Below, one piece after another: positions 1 to 8,033 of a stretch of 64,000 nt of DNA (positions are counted from its first letter, which is position 1; every line of letters starts with the position of its first letter). The stretch comes from Winogradskyella sp. GTDB taxonomy: Bacteria > Bacteroidota > Bacteroidia > Flavobacteriales > Flavobacteriaceae. The notes under the pieces were generated by a model. That model ran no database searches. It saw only the letters and a list, made by a program, of their open reading frames with translations, and was not told where the DNA came from. The stretch lies in contig NZ_JANQOM010000011.1 in the NCBI RefSeq assembly GCF_028289625.1, forward strand, positions 1-64,000, written 5' to 3'. Made by a program: the position numbers and the translations under genes.

Positions 1-22
1 CTCACATCACTGTGAAGCTTTT

Positions 23-99
23 TGGTGGAGCATATCGGAGTCGAACCGATGACCTCTACGCTGCCAGCGTAGCGCTCTAGCCAGCTGAGCTAATGCCCC
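23..99 (-). tRNA. tRNA-Ala (anticodon GGC)
   Basis: On the minus strand the gene folds as a complete cloverleaf: a 7-bp acceptor stem (GGGGCAT/ATGCTCC), a D arm, an anticodon stem CTACG/CGTAG around the loop CTGGCAG (anticodon GGC) and a T arm with GGTTCGACTCC. The acceptor stem carries the G3-U70 wobble pair that marks alanine tRNAs, and CCA is encoded (positions 23-25). The anticodon and the identity pair agree, so the assignment is firm. Confidence 0.96.
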
Positions 100-178
100 A
101 AATCTTAGCGCTAGCAAAAATAAACTTTATTATGACAAATGCTATATGCCAACAAAAGTAATTCTGGCTTAATTAAAA

Positions 179-976
179 TTATTTAAGTCCACTCAACACC
201 AAAACAGGAATATTGGAGCTATGAAAGTCTTTCTTTAAAATGATATCTTCTTCCCATAGTTTTGAGAAAAACCCACGATGACGCCTTACCACGCACAATA
301 AGTCCGGACTGTGATTCTTGTAGTGCTCTAACACCGCTTGAAACGTTGTTGGACTTTCGACCTTTGTGGTGTTGGTAATCAGGCTCTTTAACTCGTCATT
401 CAATTCAAAATCACCTGAATTATGATATGGTGTCTTTACCAACAAGATATTAAGGACAGATTTAAATTGATCTTTTATGCTTTGCAAAGGCTTCAAAACA
501 CCTTCCTTTCTTATGATAGCCGACTTTATCGCCAAGAGCATTTTTACAATAGGTTTATACACATACCCTTCTGGTACAATTAAAGCAGGGATTTGTGTAC
601 GCTTTACAATCTTACCCGACGTTTTTCCTAAATACACCTCATCGCTAATAGAATTGGTTCTAGGCTCTAAAATGATTAAATCTACATTAAGGGCTTCACA
701 AACCTTTTCTATAGTATCGACGAGTTTTCCTTTAAATGTTTTGGCAATCACCTCAATACCTTTAGTATCTATAGAGGCAATATGAGACTCTAAGAATGCC
801 ATAGACTCACGCTCAAGAATATGATCGACTTTAATCATGGTTCCTGCTTTGGTATAAACATTATATATTTGAATCACATATAGTTTTGCGCCAAATGTCT
901 TAGCAAAGTCTACCGCATACTGTAAATGCGATTGTGCGTTTTTGGATGACCCAACAGGAACTAAAATCGTTTTCAT
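179..976 (-). CDS. Universal stress protein, two-domain (UspA-like)
   Basis: 265 aa. The N-terminus (MKTILVPVGSS) is the typical first beta strand of the Usp fold. Residues 1-140 form one Usp domain ending in a degenerate nucleotide-binding stretch (GKTSGKIVKRTQIPALIVP, compare the family's G-x2-G-x9-G(S/T)). A second, more diverged domain covers about 145-265 and ends in VPVLVLSGLK-like strand sequence (here NIPVLVLSG). Tandem Usp proteins of this length are common in Bacteroidota and are cytoplasmic stress or energy-state proteins; the ligand is not evident here. The gene is monocistronic and divergent from the GNAT gene. A minus-strand -7 box (TACTTTTG, 1069-1076) lies upstream. Confidence 0.85.
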   Translation of the reverse strand: MKTILVPVGSSKNAQSHLQYAVDFAKTFGAKLYVIQIYNVYTKAGTMIKVDHILERESMAFLESHIASIDTKGIEVIAKTFKGKLVDTIEKVCEALNVDLIILEPRTNSISDEVYLGKTSGKIVKRTQIPALIVPEGYVYKPIVKMLLAIKSAIIRKEGVLKPLQSIKDQFKSVLNILLVKTPYHNSGDFELNDELKSLITNTTKVESPTTFQAVLEHYKNHSPDLLCVVRRHRGFFSKLWEEDIILKKDFHSSNIPVLVLSGLK

Positions 977-1068
977 AATTTAAATTTATTATTAAAGTAA
1001 ATGTTATGTAAACAACGCTTTAAGATAACAGAAATGGTATCTACTAACGCCCATTATGGGCTTTGGGG

Positions 1069-1076
1069 CAAAAGTA
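1069..1076 (-). promoter_or_regulatory. Candidate -7 box TACTTTTG upstream of the Usp gene
   Basis: The plus strand reads CAAAAGTA, so the minus strand has TACTTTTG, matching the Bacteroidota sigma-A -7 consensus TAnnTTTG. It lies about 90 bp upstream of the Usp start codon in the Usp/GNAT divergent gap. I see no clear -33 TTG at the expected distance. Confidence 0.4.
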
Positions 1077-1086
1077 CACATTATAA

Positions 1087-1587
1087 ATGATACGTAAAGG
1101 TAATACAGAAGATATAGAATCAGTAATGGATTTAACCAAAGCATGCGCCAAAGCCATGATAGCCAAGGGCATATATCAATGGAATGAACACTATCCTAAT
1201 GCATTGGCTTTTGAAAATGATGTTAACCGAAATGAGCTTTATGTATTGGATATTAATGGGCAAGTAAAAGGCACTATTGTGATGTCTACTTTTATGGATG
1301 AAGACTATTTTCCAGTTGAATGGCTCACTAAAAGCGAAAACAACATCTATATTCATCGTTTGGCCATTCATCCAGAGCTTCAAGGCCAAGGTTATGCACA
1401 ACAGTTGATGGATTTTGCAGAGCAGTTCGCTATAGACAATAACTATAGTTCTATAAGATTAGATACCTTTTCACAGAATAAAAGAAACCAAAAGTTTTAC
1501 GAACTTCGCGGCTATAAACGATTAGGAGATATTTACTTTCCCAAACAGAGTGAATACCCTTTTCATTGTTACGAATTGGTCCTTTGA
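1087..1587 (+). CDS. GNAT family N-acetyltransferase
   Basis: 166 aa with the GNAT core. A beta4-alpha3 segment (YIHRLAIHPELQGQGYAQQL, about residues 87-106) holds the acetyl-CoA binding loop QGQGYA, and a C-terminal half contains NQKFYELRGYKRLGD, the usual motif B region. The acetyl acceptor cannot be told from sequence. The stop codon overlaps the probable TTG start of the MATE transporter (TTGA), so the two are probably translated together. The short gap upstream shares the Usp/GNAT divergent promoter region. Confidence 0.85.
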   Translation: MIRKGNTEDIESVMDLTKACAKAMIAKGIYQWNEHYPNALAFENDVNRNELYVLDINGQVKGTIVMSTFMDEDYFPVEWLTKSENNIYIHRLAIHPELQGQGYAQQLMDFAEQFAIDNNYSSIRLDTFSQNKRNQKFYELRGYKRLGDIYFPKQSEYPFHCYELVL

Positions 1588-2921
1588 GCACAACAAATAT
1601 TTCTTTAAAACATATCAATAAGCTGGCTATACCAGCACTGATTTCTGGTGTATCTGAGCCTATCCTATCCTTAACCGACGCAGCAATCATCGGTAATATG
1701 GATTACGACGCCACAGAATCACTTGCGGCTGTGGGGATTGTTACTACATTTTTATCTATGCTCATTTGGGTTTTGGGACAAACACGTAGTGCCATTTCCT
1801 CAATTGTATCACAATATTTGGGAGCCGATAAACTGAGCGAAGTCAAAAATCTTCCGGCGCAAGCCATGTTTATCATTACATCCTTAAGTCTTTTAATCAT
1901 TCTAGCGACCTATCCGTTTGCTGCACAAATCTTTAAACTTTATAATGCTTCCAACCTAATTTTAGACTACAGTGTGGATTATTACCAAATCCGTGTTTTT
2001 GGGTTTCCATTTACGTTGTTTACCATAGCTGTTTTCGGCACTTTTAGAGGGCTTCAAAACACGTATTACCCCATGCTTATTGCCATTACAGGAGCGGTAG
2101 CTAATATCATTCTCGATATTGTTTTGGTTTATGGTATTGAAGGGTTTATTCCTGCTATGCATATTAAAGGTGCAGCTTATGCGAGTGTAATGGCACAGGT
2201 TATCATGGCTTCTCTTTCTGTATATTATATTCTTAAAAAAACCGATATCCCGTTATTGGTCAGATTTCCGTTTAATCCAGAAATTAAGCGCTTTATATGG
2301 ATGATTATCAATTTATTCATTAGGACTATTGCACTTAATGTAGCGCTGTACTTTGGTACAAGTTACGCCACAAAGTATGGCACTACTTATATTGCGGCTT
2401 ACACCATTGCCATCAACCTTTGGTTTTTAGGTGCCTTTCTTATTGATGGTTACGCCAGTGCTGGCAATATCTTATCTGGTAAACTATTTGGTGCAAAGCA
2501 TTACAAAAGTCTAATTACATTGAGTAATAAACTCATAACCTATGGTGTTGTTGTAGGCCTCATTATTGGAAGTATTGGCGCGCTACTTTACTCTCCCATA
2601 GGGCAACTATTTACGGATGATAAAGCCGTTTTAGATGAATTTTACAAAGTGTTCTGGATAATTTTAGCCATGCAACCTTTATGTGCACTAGCCTTTATTT
2701 TTGATGGTGTTTTTAAAGGTTTAGGCATGATGCAATACCTTAGAAATGTCTTGCTGTTTTCGACACTATTGGTGTTTATTCCTGTGATTTTCTGGACCGA
2801 CTTTATGGATTACAAATTGTATGGCGTTTTTACAGCATTCACCCTTTGGATTATTGCTCGTGGACTACCATTAATCATAAAATTCAGAAAAACATTTAAA
2901 TCACTTGCACAAAACACGTAA
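1584..2921 (+). CDS. MATE family multidrug/Na+ efflux transporter (DinF-like)
   Basis: About 445 aa with twelve hydrophobic segments and two pseudo-repeats, matching MatE domains: the N-terminal half begins NKLAIPALISGVSEP, and a second module begins near residue 240. The MATE/DinF subfamily exports cationic drugs or organic compounds by Na+ or H+ antiport across the inner membrane. No ATG is available near the N-terminus. I chose TTG at 1584, which overlaps the GNAT stop as TTGA; another in-frame TTG at 1566 would add six residues. The substrate is unknown. Confidence 0.85.
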   Translation: MSTTNISLKHINKLAIPALISGVSEPILSLTDAAIIGNMDYDATESLAAVGIVTTFLSMLIWVLGQTRSAISSIVSQYLGADKLSEVKNLPAQAMFIITSLSLLIILATYPFAAQIFKLYNASNLILDYSVDYYQIRVFGFPFTLFTIAVFGTFRGLQNTYYPMLIAITGAVANIILDIVLVYGIEGFIPAMHIKGAAYASVMAQVIMASLSVYYILKKTDIPLLVRFPFNPEIKRFIWMIINLFIRTIALNVALYFGTSYATKYGTTYIAAYTIAINLWFLGAFLIDGYASAGNILSGKLFGAKHYKSLITLSNKLITYGVVVGLIIGSIGALLYSPIGQLFTDDKAVLDEFYKVFWIILAMQPLCALAFIFDGVFKGLGMMQYLRNVLLFSTLLVFIPVIFWTDFMDYKLYGVFTAFTLWIIARGLPLIIKFRKTFKSLAQNT

Positions 2922-2926
2922 ATTTG
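2919..2926 (+). promoter_or_regulatory. Candidate -7 box TAAATTTG before the micro-protein/queD/lpxH genes
   Basis: TAAATTTG fits TAnnTTTG and overlaps the MATE stop codon. It lies 31 bp before the TTG start of the 59-aa micro-protein, so it could drive the 2958-4485 operon. No good -33 element is seen. Confidence 0.35.
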
Positions 2927-2957
2927 GCCGATAAATCGATAGTTAAGTATAAAAGCA

Positions 2958-3137
2958 TTGATTAGAGCATTTATTTACGTATTACAAGAGGTTGACATCG
3001 ACCAAAAGTTGAAGGACGCGCCAGACGACAGCTATGCTATTGGGGTCTTTATAGGTAAATTATTGCCATTTGTGGTATTGGTTATTATCGCTTATGCGAT
3101 TTACAGATATAATAAAAACAGAATAAAAGACGACTAA
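2958..3137 (+). CDS. Hypothetical single-pass membrane micro-protein (59 aa)
   Basis: This open frame starts at TTG (2958), follows an in-frame stop at 2940-2942 and ends at TAA 3135-3137. The protein has an amphipathic N-terminus (IRAFIYVLQEVDIDQ), an acidic patch (KDAPDDS), one strong transmembrane helix (about residues 30-50, LLPFVVLVIIAYAIYRY) and a basic/acidic tail (NKNRIKDD). I recognise no family. Evidence for a real gene is the membrane-protein composition, the tight fit between MATE and the next micro-ORF (one base apart) and the colinear operon with queD. The TTG start is uncertain, as there is no ATG in this frame. Confidence 0.55.
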   Translation: MIRAFIYVLQEVDIDQKLKDAPDDSYAIGVFIGKLLPFVVLVIIAYAIYRYNKNRIKDD

Positions 3138-3138
3138 A

Positions 3139-3216
3139 ATGGGAAACGGACTCTTTCTAATTTTAGCAATTGTACTGATTATCATCTACTTTTATAATAG
3201 AAACAGAAGACGTTAA
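3139..3216 (+). CDS. Membrane micro-peptide (25 aa) translationally coupled to queD
   Basis: ATG at 3139, stop TAA at 3214-3216. The peptide is a single hydrophobic helix with an arginine-rich end (YFYNRNRRR), typical of bitopic mini-proteins with a positive cytoplasmic tail. It begins one base after the 59-aa micro-protein and ends in a TAATG overlap with queD, so ribosomes finishing it are placed on the queD start. Function is unknown; it may act mainly as a coupling or leader ORF. The reading frame is short, so coding status rests on context. Confidence 0.5.
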   Translation: MGNGLFLILAIVLIIIYFYNRNRRR

Positions 3217-3668
3217 TGAGCAACATACGAATTACAAAACAGTTTTCATTTGAAGCTGGCCATGCGCTTCATGGTTACGATGGAAAGTGCAAAAATTTAC
3301 ACGGCCACAGTTATCACTTAGACGTGACTGTAATTGGTACTCCAATTGAAGATAACACCAATGTCAAGTTTGGTATGGTTATCGATTTTGGGGATTTGAA
3401 GAAAATCGTCAAAGACGAAATTGTCGATGTATTTGACCATGCCATGATTTTCAATAAAAATACACCACATTTAGAATTAGCAAATGATTTAAAAAGCCGT
3501 GGCCACGACATCATTTTAGTAGATTATCAGCCAACGACTGAAATGATGGTGATTGACTTTGCAGAAAAAATAAAACGTCACTTACCAAACACTATAAAAT
3601 TGCATTCCTTAAAACTTCGAGAAACGGCTACCAGCTTTGCTGAGTGGTATGCCAGTGACAATGAGTAA
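3216..3668 (+). CDS. queD: 6-carboxy-5,6,7,8-tetrahydropterin synthase (QueD/PTPS family)
   Basis: 150 aa. Zinc ligands are His16, His29 and His31 (FEAGHALH and NLHGHSYHL); Cys25 in GKCKNLHGH is the catalytic cysteine; LRETATSFAEW near the C-terminus carries the pterin-anchoring Glu. In the queuosine pathway QueD converts 7,8-dihydroneopterin triphosphate to 6-carboxytetrahydropterin in the cytoplasm. No other que gene is in the window. The start ATG overlaps the stop of the preceding micro-peptide (TAATG), and its own 3' end overlaps lpxH by 8 bp. A eukaryote-type pyruvoyl-tetrahydropterin synthase activity is less likely. Confidence 0.9.
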   Translation: MSNIRITKQFSFEAGHALHGYDGKCKNLHGHSYHLDVTVIGTPIEDNTNVKFGMVIDFGDLKKIVKDEIVDVFDHAMIFNKNTPHLELANDLKSRGHDIILVDYQPTTEMMVIDFAEKIKRHLPNTIKLHSLKLRETATSFAEWYASDNE

Positions 3669-4485
3669 GAATAACCACATAGAAATACCATCAGGCAAAA
3701 AGATTTATTTTGCTTCAGACAATCATCTTGGAGCACCTAACATGGAAGCCTCTAGGCCTCGTGAAAAAAAATTTGTGTCTTGGTTAGATGAAGTTAAACA
3801 AGATGCTGCTGCTATCTTTCTTATTGGTGATCTGTTTGATTTTTGGTTCGAATATAAAACTGTTGTTCCTAAAGGCTTTACGAGAACACTTGGGAAATTA
3901 GCTGAAATTAGTGATTCTGGTATTCCAATCTATTATTTTGTGGGTAACCACGATTTATGGATGAATGGTTATTTTGAAGAAGAATTAGGTATTCCTGTAT
4001 ATCACCAACCACAGGAATTTACATTTTCTATGGAGGCTGAGACTCTCGAAGCCTTTTCGGTCACTTCGGGAACCTCAATGACCAGTACCTCTTTTTTTGT
4101 TGGTCATGGTGATGGTTTGGGGCCAGGGGACAAAGGCTATAAACGCATGAAAAAAGTCTTTACCAATCCAGTTTTTAAATGGCTATTCCGTTGGTTACAT
4201 CCAGATATTGGCGTAAAAATTGCACAATATTTATCGGTGAAAAATAAACTGATTTCTGGAGACGACGATGCCAAATTCTTAGGAGAAGAAAATGAATGGC
4301 TAGCGCTTTACAGCAAACGCAAACTCAAAGAAAAACATCGCGACTTTTTTGTTTTTGGACACCGACACTTACCCTTAGAGATTAAGCTTAGTGAGACATC
4401 AAAGTATGTCAACTTAGGCGATTGGATTTCTTACTATACCTATGGTGTTTTTGATGGAGACAACTTTGAGCTTAAAAAGTATTAA
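3661..4485 (+). CDS. lpxH: UDP-2,3-diacylglucosamine diphosphatase (LpxH-like metallophosphatase)
   Basis: 274 aa from ATG 3661, chosen over TTG 3637 because it gives the usual 8-bp overlap with queD. Metallophosphoesterase motifs are in order: FASDNHLG (Asp20, His22), IGDLFDFWF, VGNHDLWM, GHGDGLGPGDKGY and FGHRHLPL. LpxH hydrolyses UDP-2,3-diacylglucosamine to lipid X in lipid A synthesis at the inner membrane face. An unusual stretch of about 20 residues (roughly 122-143, rich in Glu, Ser and Thr) sits between the GNHD and GHGDG motifs. Its DNA (4059-4083) is a palindrome of the flavobacterial REP type, so it looks like an in-frame repeat insertion. The 3' end overlaps the convergent MFS gene. 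Confidence 0.8.
   Translation: MSKNNHIEIPSGKKIYFASDNHLGAPNMEASRPREKKFVSWLDEVKQDAAAIFLIGDLFDFWFEYKTVVPKGFTRTLGKLAEISDSGIPIYYFVGNHDLWMNGYFEEELGIPVYHQPQEFTFSMEAETLEAFSVTSGTSMTSTSFFVGHGDGLGPGDKGYKRMKKVFTNPVFKWLFRWLHPDIGVKIAQYLSVKNKLISGDDDAKFLGEENEWLALYSKRKLKEKHRDFFVFGHRHLPLEIKLSETSKYVNLGDWISYYTYGVFDGDNFELKKY
4059..4083. repeat. REP-like palindrome inserted in frame within lpxH
   Basis: The 25 bp begin GGTCACTTCGGG and end CTCAATGACC, with 5-bp complementary ends (GGTCA/TGACC) and a TTCGGGAAC core. This resembles the GGTCACTTCGAC...GCTCA(G/A)TGACC elements I know from intergenic regions of Flavobacteriaceae and shares TCACTTCG with the element at 12052. Here it lies inside an open reading frame without breaking it. 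Only the palindrome and ORF continuity are seen directly; the insertion history is inferred. Confidence 0.5.
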
Positions 4486-5756
4486 GCCTTTATGTCTTCG
4501 TAGTGATCTTCAATATCTTTTTGTAAATCCAGTTCGCGTAATGGTTTGTTTCTAAGACTCATTACTACAACCGTTAATAGGGTTACTGTACCACCTAACA
4601 TTACGGCTAAGGGAGCACCAAATAGCTTTGCTGCAATACCGCTTTCAAGTGCACCCAGTTCGTTTGAAGATCCCACAAACATAGAATTTACGGCCCCAAC
4701 GCGTCCACGCATGTTGTCTGGGGTTTTAAGTTGTAAAATCGTTTGACGTACAACCATGGAAATACCATCAAAAACACCAGAAAAGAATAAAGCCACAACA
4801 CTGAGCCACATTAATTTTGAAGCTCCAAAAATGATCATACAGATTCCAAAACCAAATACAGAAACCAATAATTTTTTGCCTGTATTTTTTGTAATGGGAA
4901 TATAAGTAGTGGCTAGCATCATAACAATACTTCCTGAGGACAATGCGGCATTTAAAATACCGAATCCTTTTGGTCCAGCATCAAGTACATCCTTTGCAAA
5001 CACCGCAAAAATTGCTACGGCACCACCAAATAGTACAGCAATCATATCTAATGTAAGCGCACCTAGAATCACTTTATCATTAAATACAAACCTAATCCCT
5101 GACTTTAAACTCTCTTTTACAGATTCGTTGATGGCTTTATTCAAAATTGGTTTCTGCTTAATCTGTAAAACCAATACTAAAGCTACCATGACTAATAAAA
5201 ATATAAAGCCTAGTGTATAATGTACACCTATCCAAGCAATCAAAAATCCACCACACAAAGCACCAAAAACACTAGCTCCTTTCCAAGTACTACTACTCCA
5301 CGTTGCTGCATTTGGATACACCGCCTTTGGAACTAGTAGTGCTATCAATGAAAAAATAGTTGGTCCGAAAAATGCTCTCAGTACACCTCCAAAAAATACC
5401 AATCCGTAAATACCAAATAAGATCGTATTCGTTTCCCAAGTCGATTCAACGGTTTCAGAAGTCAGCCAAAATAAGCCAAAACTGATTAAAGAAAATAAGG
5501 CAATGCACAGTGTAAATAGATTTCGCTTTTCTTTTTTATCGACAATATGACCAGCAAAAGGTGCTAGGAAAAAAGCTGGCAGAAACTCACAAAGGCCAAT
5601 AATACCAAGCGATAATGGATTTTCTGTCAACGCATACACTTGCCACTCAATCACAACAAATTGCATAGACCAACCAAACACAAGCGCAAATCGCAACCAT
5701 AGAAAAATATTAAATTCCTTAAACCGTAATGCTGCGTATGGATCGTTTTTCGTCAA
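4482..5756 (-). CDS. MFS transporter (MFS_3/EntS-like exporter)
   Basis: 424 aa, about twelve transmembrane segments. The loop GHIVDKKEKRNLF between TM2 and TM3 is the major-facilitator signature, and a later VVRQTILQLKTPDNMRGRV segment is typical of the MFS_3 family, which includes the enterobactin exporter EntS and many uncharacterised exporters. The substrate cannot be inferred. It is the last gene of an osmC-recJ-MFS run with 5-bp gaps, so it is probably co-transcribed with recJ. Its 3' end overlaps lpxH by 4 bp on the opposite strand. Confidence 0.85.
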   Translation of the reverse strand: MTKNDPYAALRFKEFNIFLWLRFALVFGWSMQFVVIEWQVYALTENPLSLGIIGLCEFLPAFFLAPFAGHIVDKKEKRNLFTLCIALFSLISFGLFWLTSETVESTWETNTILFGIYGLVFFGGVLRAFFGPTIFSLIALLVPKAVYPNAATWSSSTWKGASVFGALCGGFLIAWIGVHYTLGFIFLLVMVALVLVLQIKQKPILNKAINESVKESLKSGIRFVFNDKVILGALTLDMIAVLFGGAVAIFAVFAKDVLDAGPKGFGILNAALSSGSIVMMLATTYIPITKNTGKKLLVSVFGFGICMIIFGASKLMWLSVVALFFSGVFDGISMVVRQTILQLKTPDNMRGRVGAVNSMFVGSSNELGALESGIAAKLFGAPLAVMLGGTVTLLTVVVMSLRNKPLRELDLQKDIEDHYEDIKA

Positions 5757-5761
5757 AAAAA

Positions 5762-7453
5762 TTAAGGTTTAATATCTTTTAACTTCATCTGTAAACTTAC
5801 AGTACCATTCCAGTGATTTTCATCAATCGTATAAGCAATATCGAAAGATCGTTGATTCTTAATCAAGTTGATTTTATCTCCCAAACCAAAACCAATAGCT
5901 GCGACTTTATCTGCAAAAGATTGTGTTGCAGTAAATCGTATATGCTTATCGTCTTCGCCAACACATTTTCCCCAACCTGTATCTTGTACTCCTTGTGTCA
6001 TAAATACTGGTGTCATATTTCCTGGTCCAAATGGCGCAAATTGGCGAATAATTCGCATTAATTTATGGTCAATCTGATTTAGATTAATTTCTAAATCCAC
6101 CTTTAATTCTGGTGTCAACAATTTTGGGTCAATGGTCTCTTTTACAACTGACTCAAACTTTGCTTTAAAAGCATCATAGTTTTCAAGCAATAAGGTTAAA
6201 CCAGCTGCGTATTTGTGCCCTCCAAATTGCTCGATATATTCTGAACAGGCTTCCAATGCATTATACACATCAAACCCTTTCACAGATCTTGCAGATGCTG
6301 CCAATTTATCTCCACTTTTTGTAAACACTAAAGTAGGTCTGTAATAGGTTTCAGTCAAACGCGAAGCTACAATACCAATGACTCCTTTGTGCCAATTCTC
6401 ATTATAAACCACAGTTGTAAATCGGTCTTGCTCATTGTTGTCTTCAATCTGAAGTAAAGCTTCCTCCGTAATTTGCCTATCTACTTCTCGTCGATCTGAA
6501 TTAAACTGATCAATATCCACGGCATATTCTGCAGCGAGATTAAAATCAGTTTCCGTTAAGAGTGTTACTGCGTGATTACCGTGCTTCATTCGCCCTGCTG
6601 CATTAATGCGTGGTGCAATGATAAACACAACATCCGTAATGGTCAACTCTTCTTTTTTAACTTCAGCAATAATCGCTTTCATGCCAGCTCTAGGTTTGGT
6701 ATTTATGACTTGTAATCCTAAATAGGCTAAGGCTCTGTTTTCACCAATAATAGGTACGATATCAGCACCAATAGCCGTGGCGACTAAATCGAGATACTCT
6801 ACTAAATCTTCAGCGGTTTGCCCTTCTTTACTTGCTAAAGCTGTAATTAACTTAAATCCTACACCACAACCACAGAGCTCTTTAAATGGATAGTCACAAT
6901 CCTGGCGCTTAGGGTCTAAAATAGCTTCGGCTGCTGGCAATTCATCACTAGGTCTGTGATGATCACAAATAATAAAATCAATGCCTTTTTCTTTAGCATA
7001 AGCAACCTTATCAATGGCTTTAATGCCACAGTCCAAGGCGATAATCAAAGAAAAGTCATTATCGTGCGCAAAATCAATGCCTTGATATGAGATGCCATAG
7101 CCTTCATCATAACGATCTGGAATATAAGTTGCAATAGTATCTGTTTTGGTTTTTAAGTAGGATGATATCAAAGCGACAGCCGTAGTACCGTCCACATCAT
7201 AATCACCATACACCAAAATATTCTCACCATTAGCTATCGCCTTTTCGATTCTATCGACTGCCTTATCCATATCCTTCATCAAGAATGGATCGTGCAAATC
7301 ATTAAAGCTTGGTCTGAAGAAGGTTTTGGCCGCTTCATAGGTGGCAATATTGCGCTGCAACAATAAGGTGGCAACAATATCATCAACTTGAAGCGCTTTT
7401 TTTAGGGCTTCAACTTTTGAAGTTTCTGGTTTTGGCTTAAGTGTCCAACGCAT
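5762..7453 (-). CDS. recJ: Single-stranded-DNA-specific exonuclease RecJ
   Basis: 563 aa, normal length. DHH phosphoesterase motifs appear in order: DYDVDGTTA (motif I, about residues 82-90), ALDCGI, ICDHHRP (motif III, about 163-169), then the DHHA1 domain with GGHKYAAGL (about 403-411), followed by the RecJ OB domain. RecJ degrades single-stranded DNA 5' to 3' in recombination (RecFOR) and mismatch or base-excision repair. It lies 5 bp after osmC and 5 bp before the MFS gene, on the same strand. Confidence 0.95.
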   Translation of the reverse strand: MRWTLKPKPETSKVEALKKALQVDDIVATLLLQRNIATYEAAKTFFRPSFNDLHDPFLMKDMDKAVDRIEKAIANGENILVYGDYDVDGTTAVALISSYLKTKTDTIATYIPDRYDEGYGISYQGIDFAHDNDFSLIIALDCGIKAIDKVAYAKEKGIDFIICDHHRPSDELPAAEAILDPKRQDCDYPFKELCGCGVGFKLITALASKEGQTAEDLVEYLDLVATAIGADIVPIIGENRALAYLGLQVINTKPRAGMKAIIAEVKKEELTITDVVFIIAPRINAAGRMKHGNHAVTLLTETDFNLAAEYAVDIDQFNSDRREVDRQITEEALLQIEDNNEQDRFTTVVYNENWHKGVIGIVASRLTETYYRPTLVFTKSGDKLAASARSVKGFDVYNALEACSEYIEQFGGHKYAAGLTLLLENYDAFKAKFESVVKETIDPKLLTPELKVDLEINLNQIDHKLMRIIRQFAPFGPGNMTPVFMTQGVQDTGWGKCVGEDDKHIRFTATQSFADKVAAIGFGLGDKINLIKNQRSFDIAYTIDENHWNGTVSLQMKLKDIKP

Positions 7454-7458
7454 AAAAA

Positions 7459-7896
7459 CTAAATATCACGCTTAGTGCCTATATGATACACAATCTCGGT
7501 TTTTATCTCAGCAAAACGTCTGAACATCTCCATCACGCCACAGTACTTTTCTACAGAAAGAGTTACTGCACGTTCGCATTTCTTTTTGTTTAAGTCTGAC
7601 CCATAGAAATGGTACTCAACTTCAACGGAATGGTAGTATTTAGGATGCTCTTCTGTGAGTTCTCCAACCACTTCAATCTTAAAATCGTCAATATCCTCAT
7701 TCATTTTATCTAATATAGAAATCACATCCAAAGCAGAACAACCAGCCAAGGATGCTAGCATCATAGCTTTAGGTGATAAGCCATAGCGTTCATTTTGACC
7801 TTCAATATCCGTATCCATAATCACTGTCTTACCACTTGGATTATCTGATTCAAAGGTTAATCCCCCTTGCCAATGCGTTACGATTTTATCTGCCAT
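7459..7896 (-). CDS. OsmC family protein
   Basis: 145 aa. The OsmC/Ohr fold is supported by the motif LASLAGCSALDVISIL (a catalytic-type Cys near residue 54) and an HSVEVEYHFYG strand. OsmC-type proteins reduce organic hydroperoxides with paired cysteines; here a second Cys near VEKYCGVMEMF (about residue 118) fits the usual partner position. It is first in the osmC-recJ-MFS run and divergent from a CMD/AhpD-like gene, another redox-type protein. The divergent gap carries three copies of a 13-mer that may be an operator. Confidence 0.88.
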   Translation of the reverse strand: MADKIVTHWQGGLTFESDNPSGKTVIMDTDIEGQNERYGLSPKAMMLASLAGCSALDVISILDKMNEDIDDFKIEVVGELTEEHPKYYHSVEVEYHFYGSDLNKKKCERAVTLSVEKYCGVMEMFRRFAEIKTEIVYHIGTKRDI

Positions 7897-7900
7897 TTTT

Positions 7901-8013
7901 AAGTACTTAAAGTTTTGCGTGTCTAAAGTACTTAAAGTCCTTGGTCAATACAAACTTAACTTTAATACACATTATCCATTTTTACTTATTAACTTTAGGC
8001 ACTTTAAGTACTT
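7901..8013. promoter_or_regulatory. Three copies of AAGTACTTAAAGT in the osmC/AhpD-like divergent gap
   Basis: The exact 13-mer AAGTACTTAAAGT occurs at 7901-7913 and 7926-7938 on the plus strand and inverted at 8001-8013 (ACTTTAAGTACTT). Each contains the perfect palindrome AAGTACTT. A minus-strand -7 box TAAGTTTG (7951-7958) suggests an osmC start near 7944, so the first two copies would lie in the early transcribed region and the third just upstream of the plus-strand gene. The arrangement fits an operator shared by two divergent redox genes. The binding protein is unknown. Confidence 0.5.
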
Positions 8014-8033
8014 CTAACTTTTAAACTTTAAAA

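Noticed and set aside
2..23. Hairpin TCACA-TCAC-TGTGA followed by a T run at the window start
   Set aside because: Only 5 bp of stem, and no plus-strand gene end is visible; it may terminate a gene outside the window, but this cannot be judged.
3637..3660. TTG start extending LpxH
   Set aside because: ATG at 3661 gives the correct length and the usual small overlap with queD.
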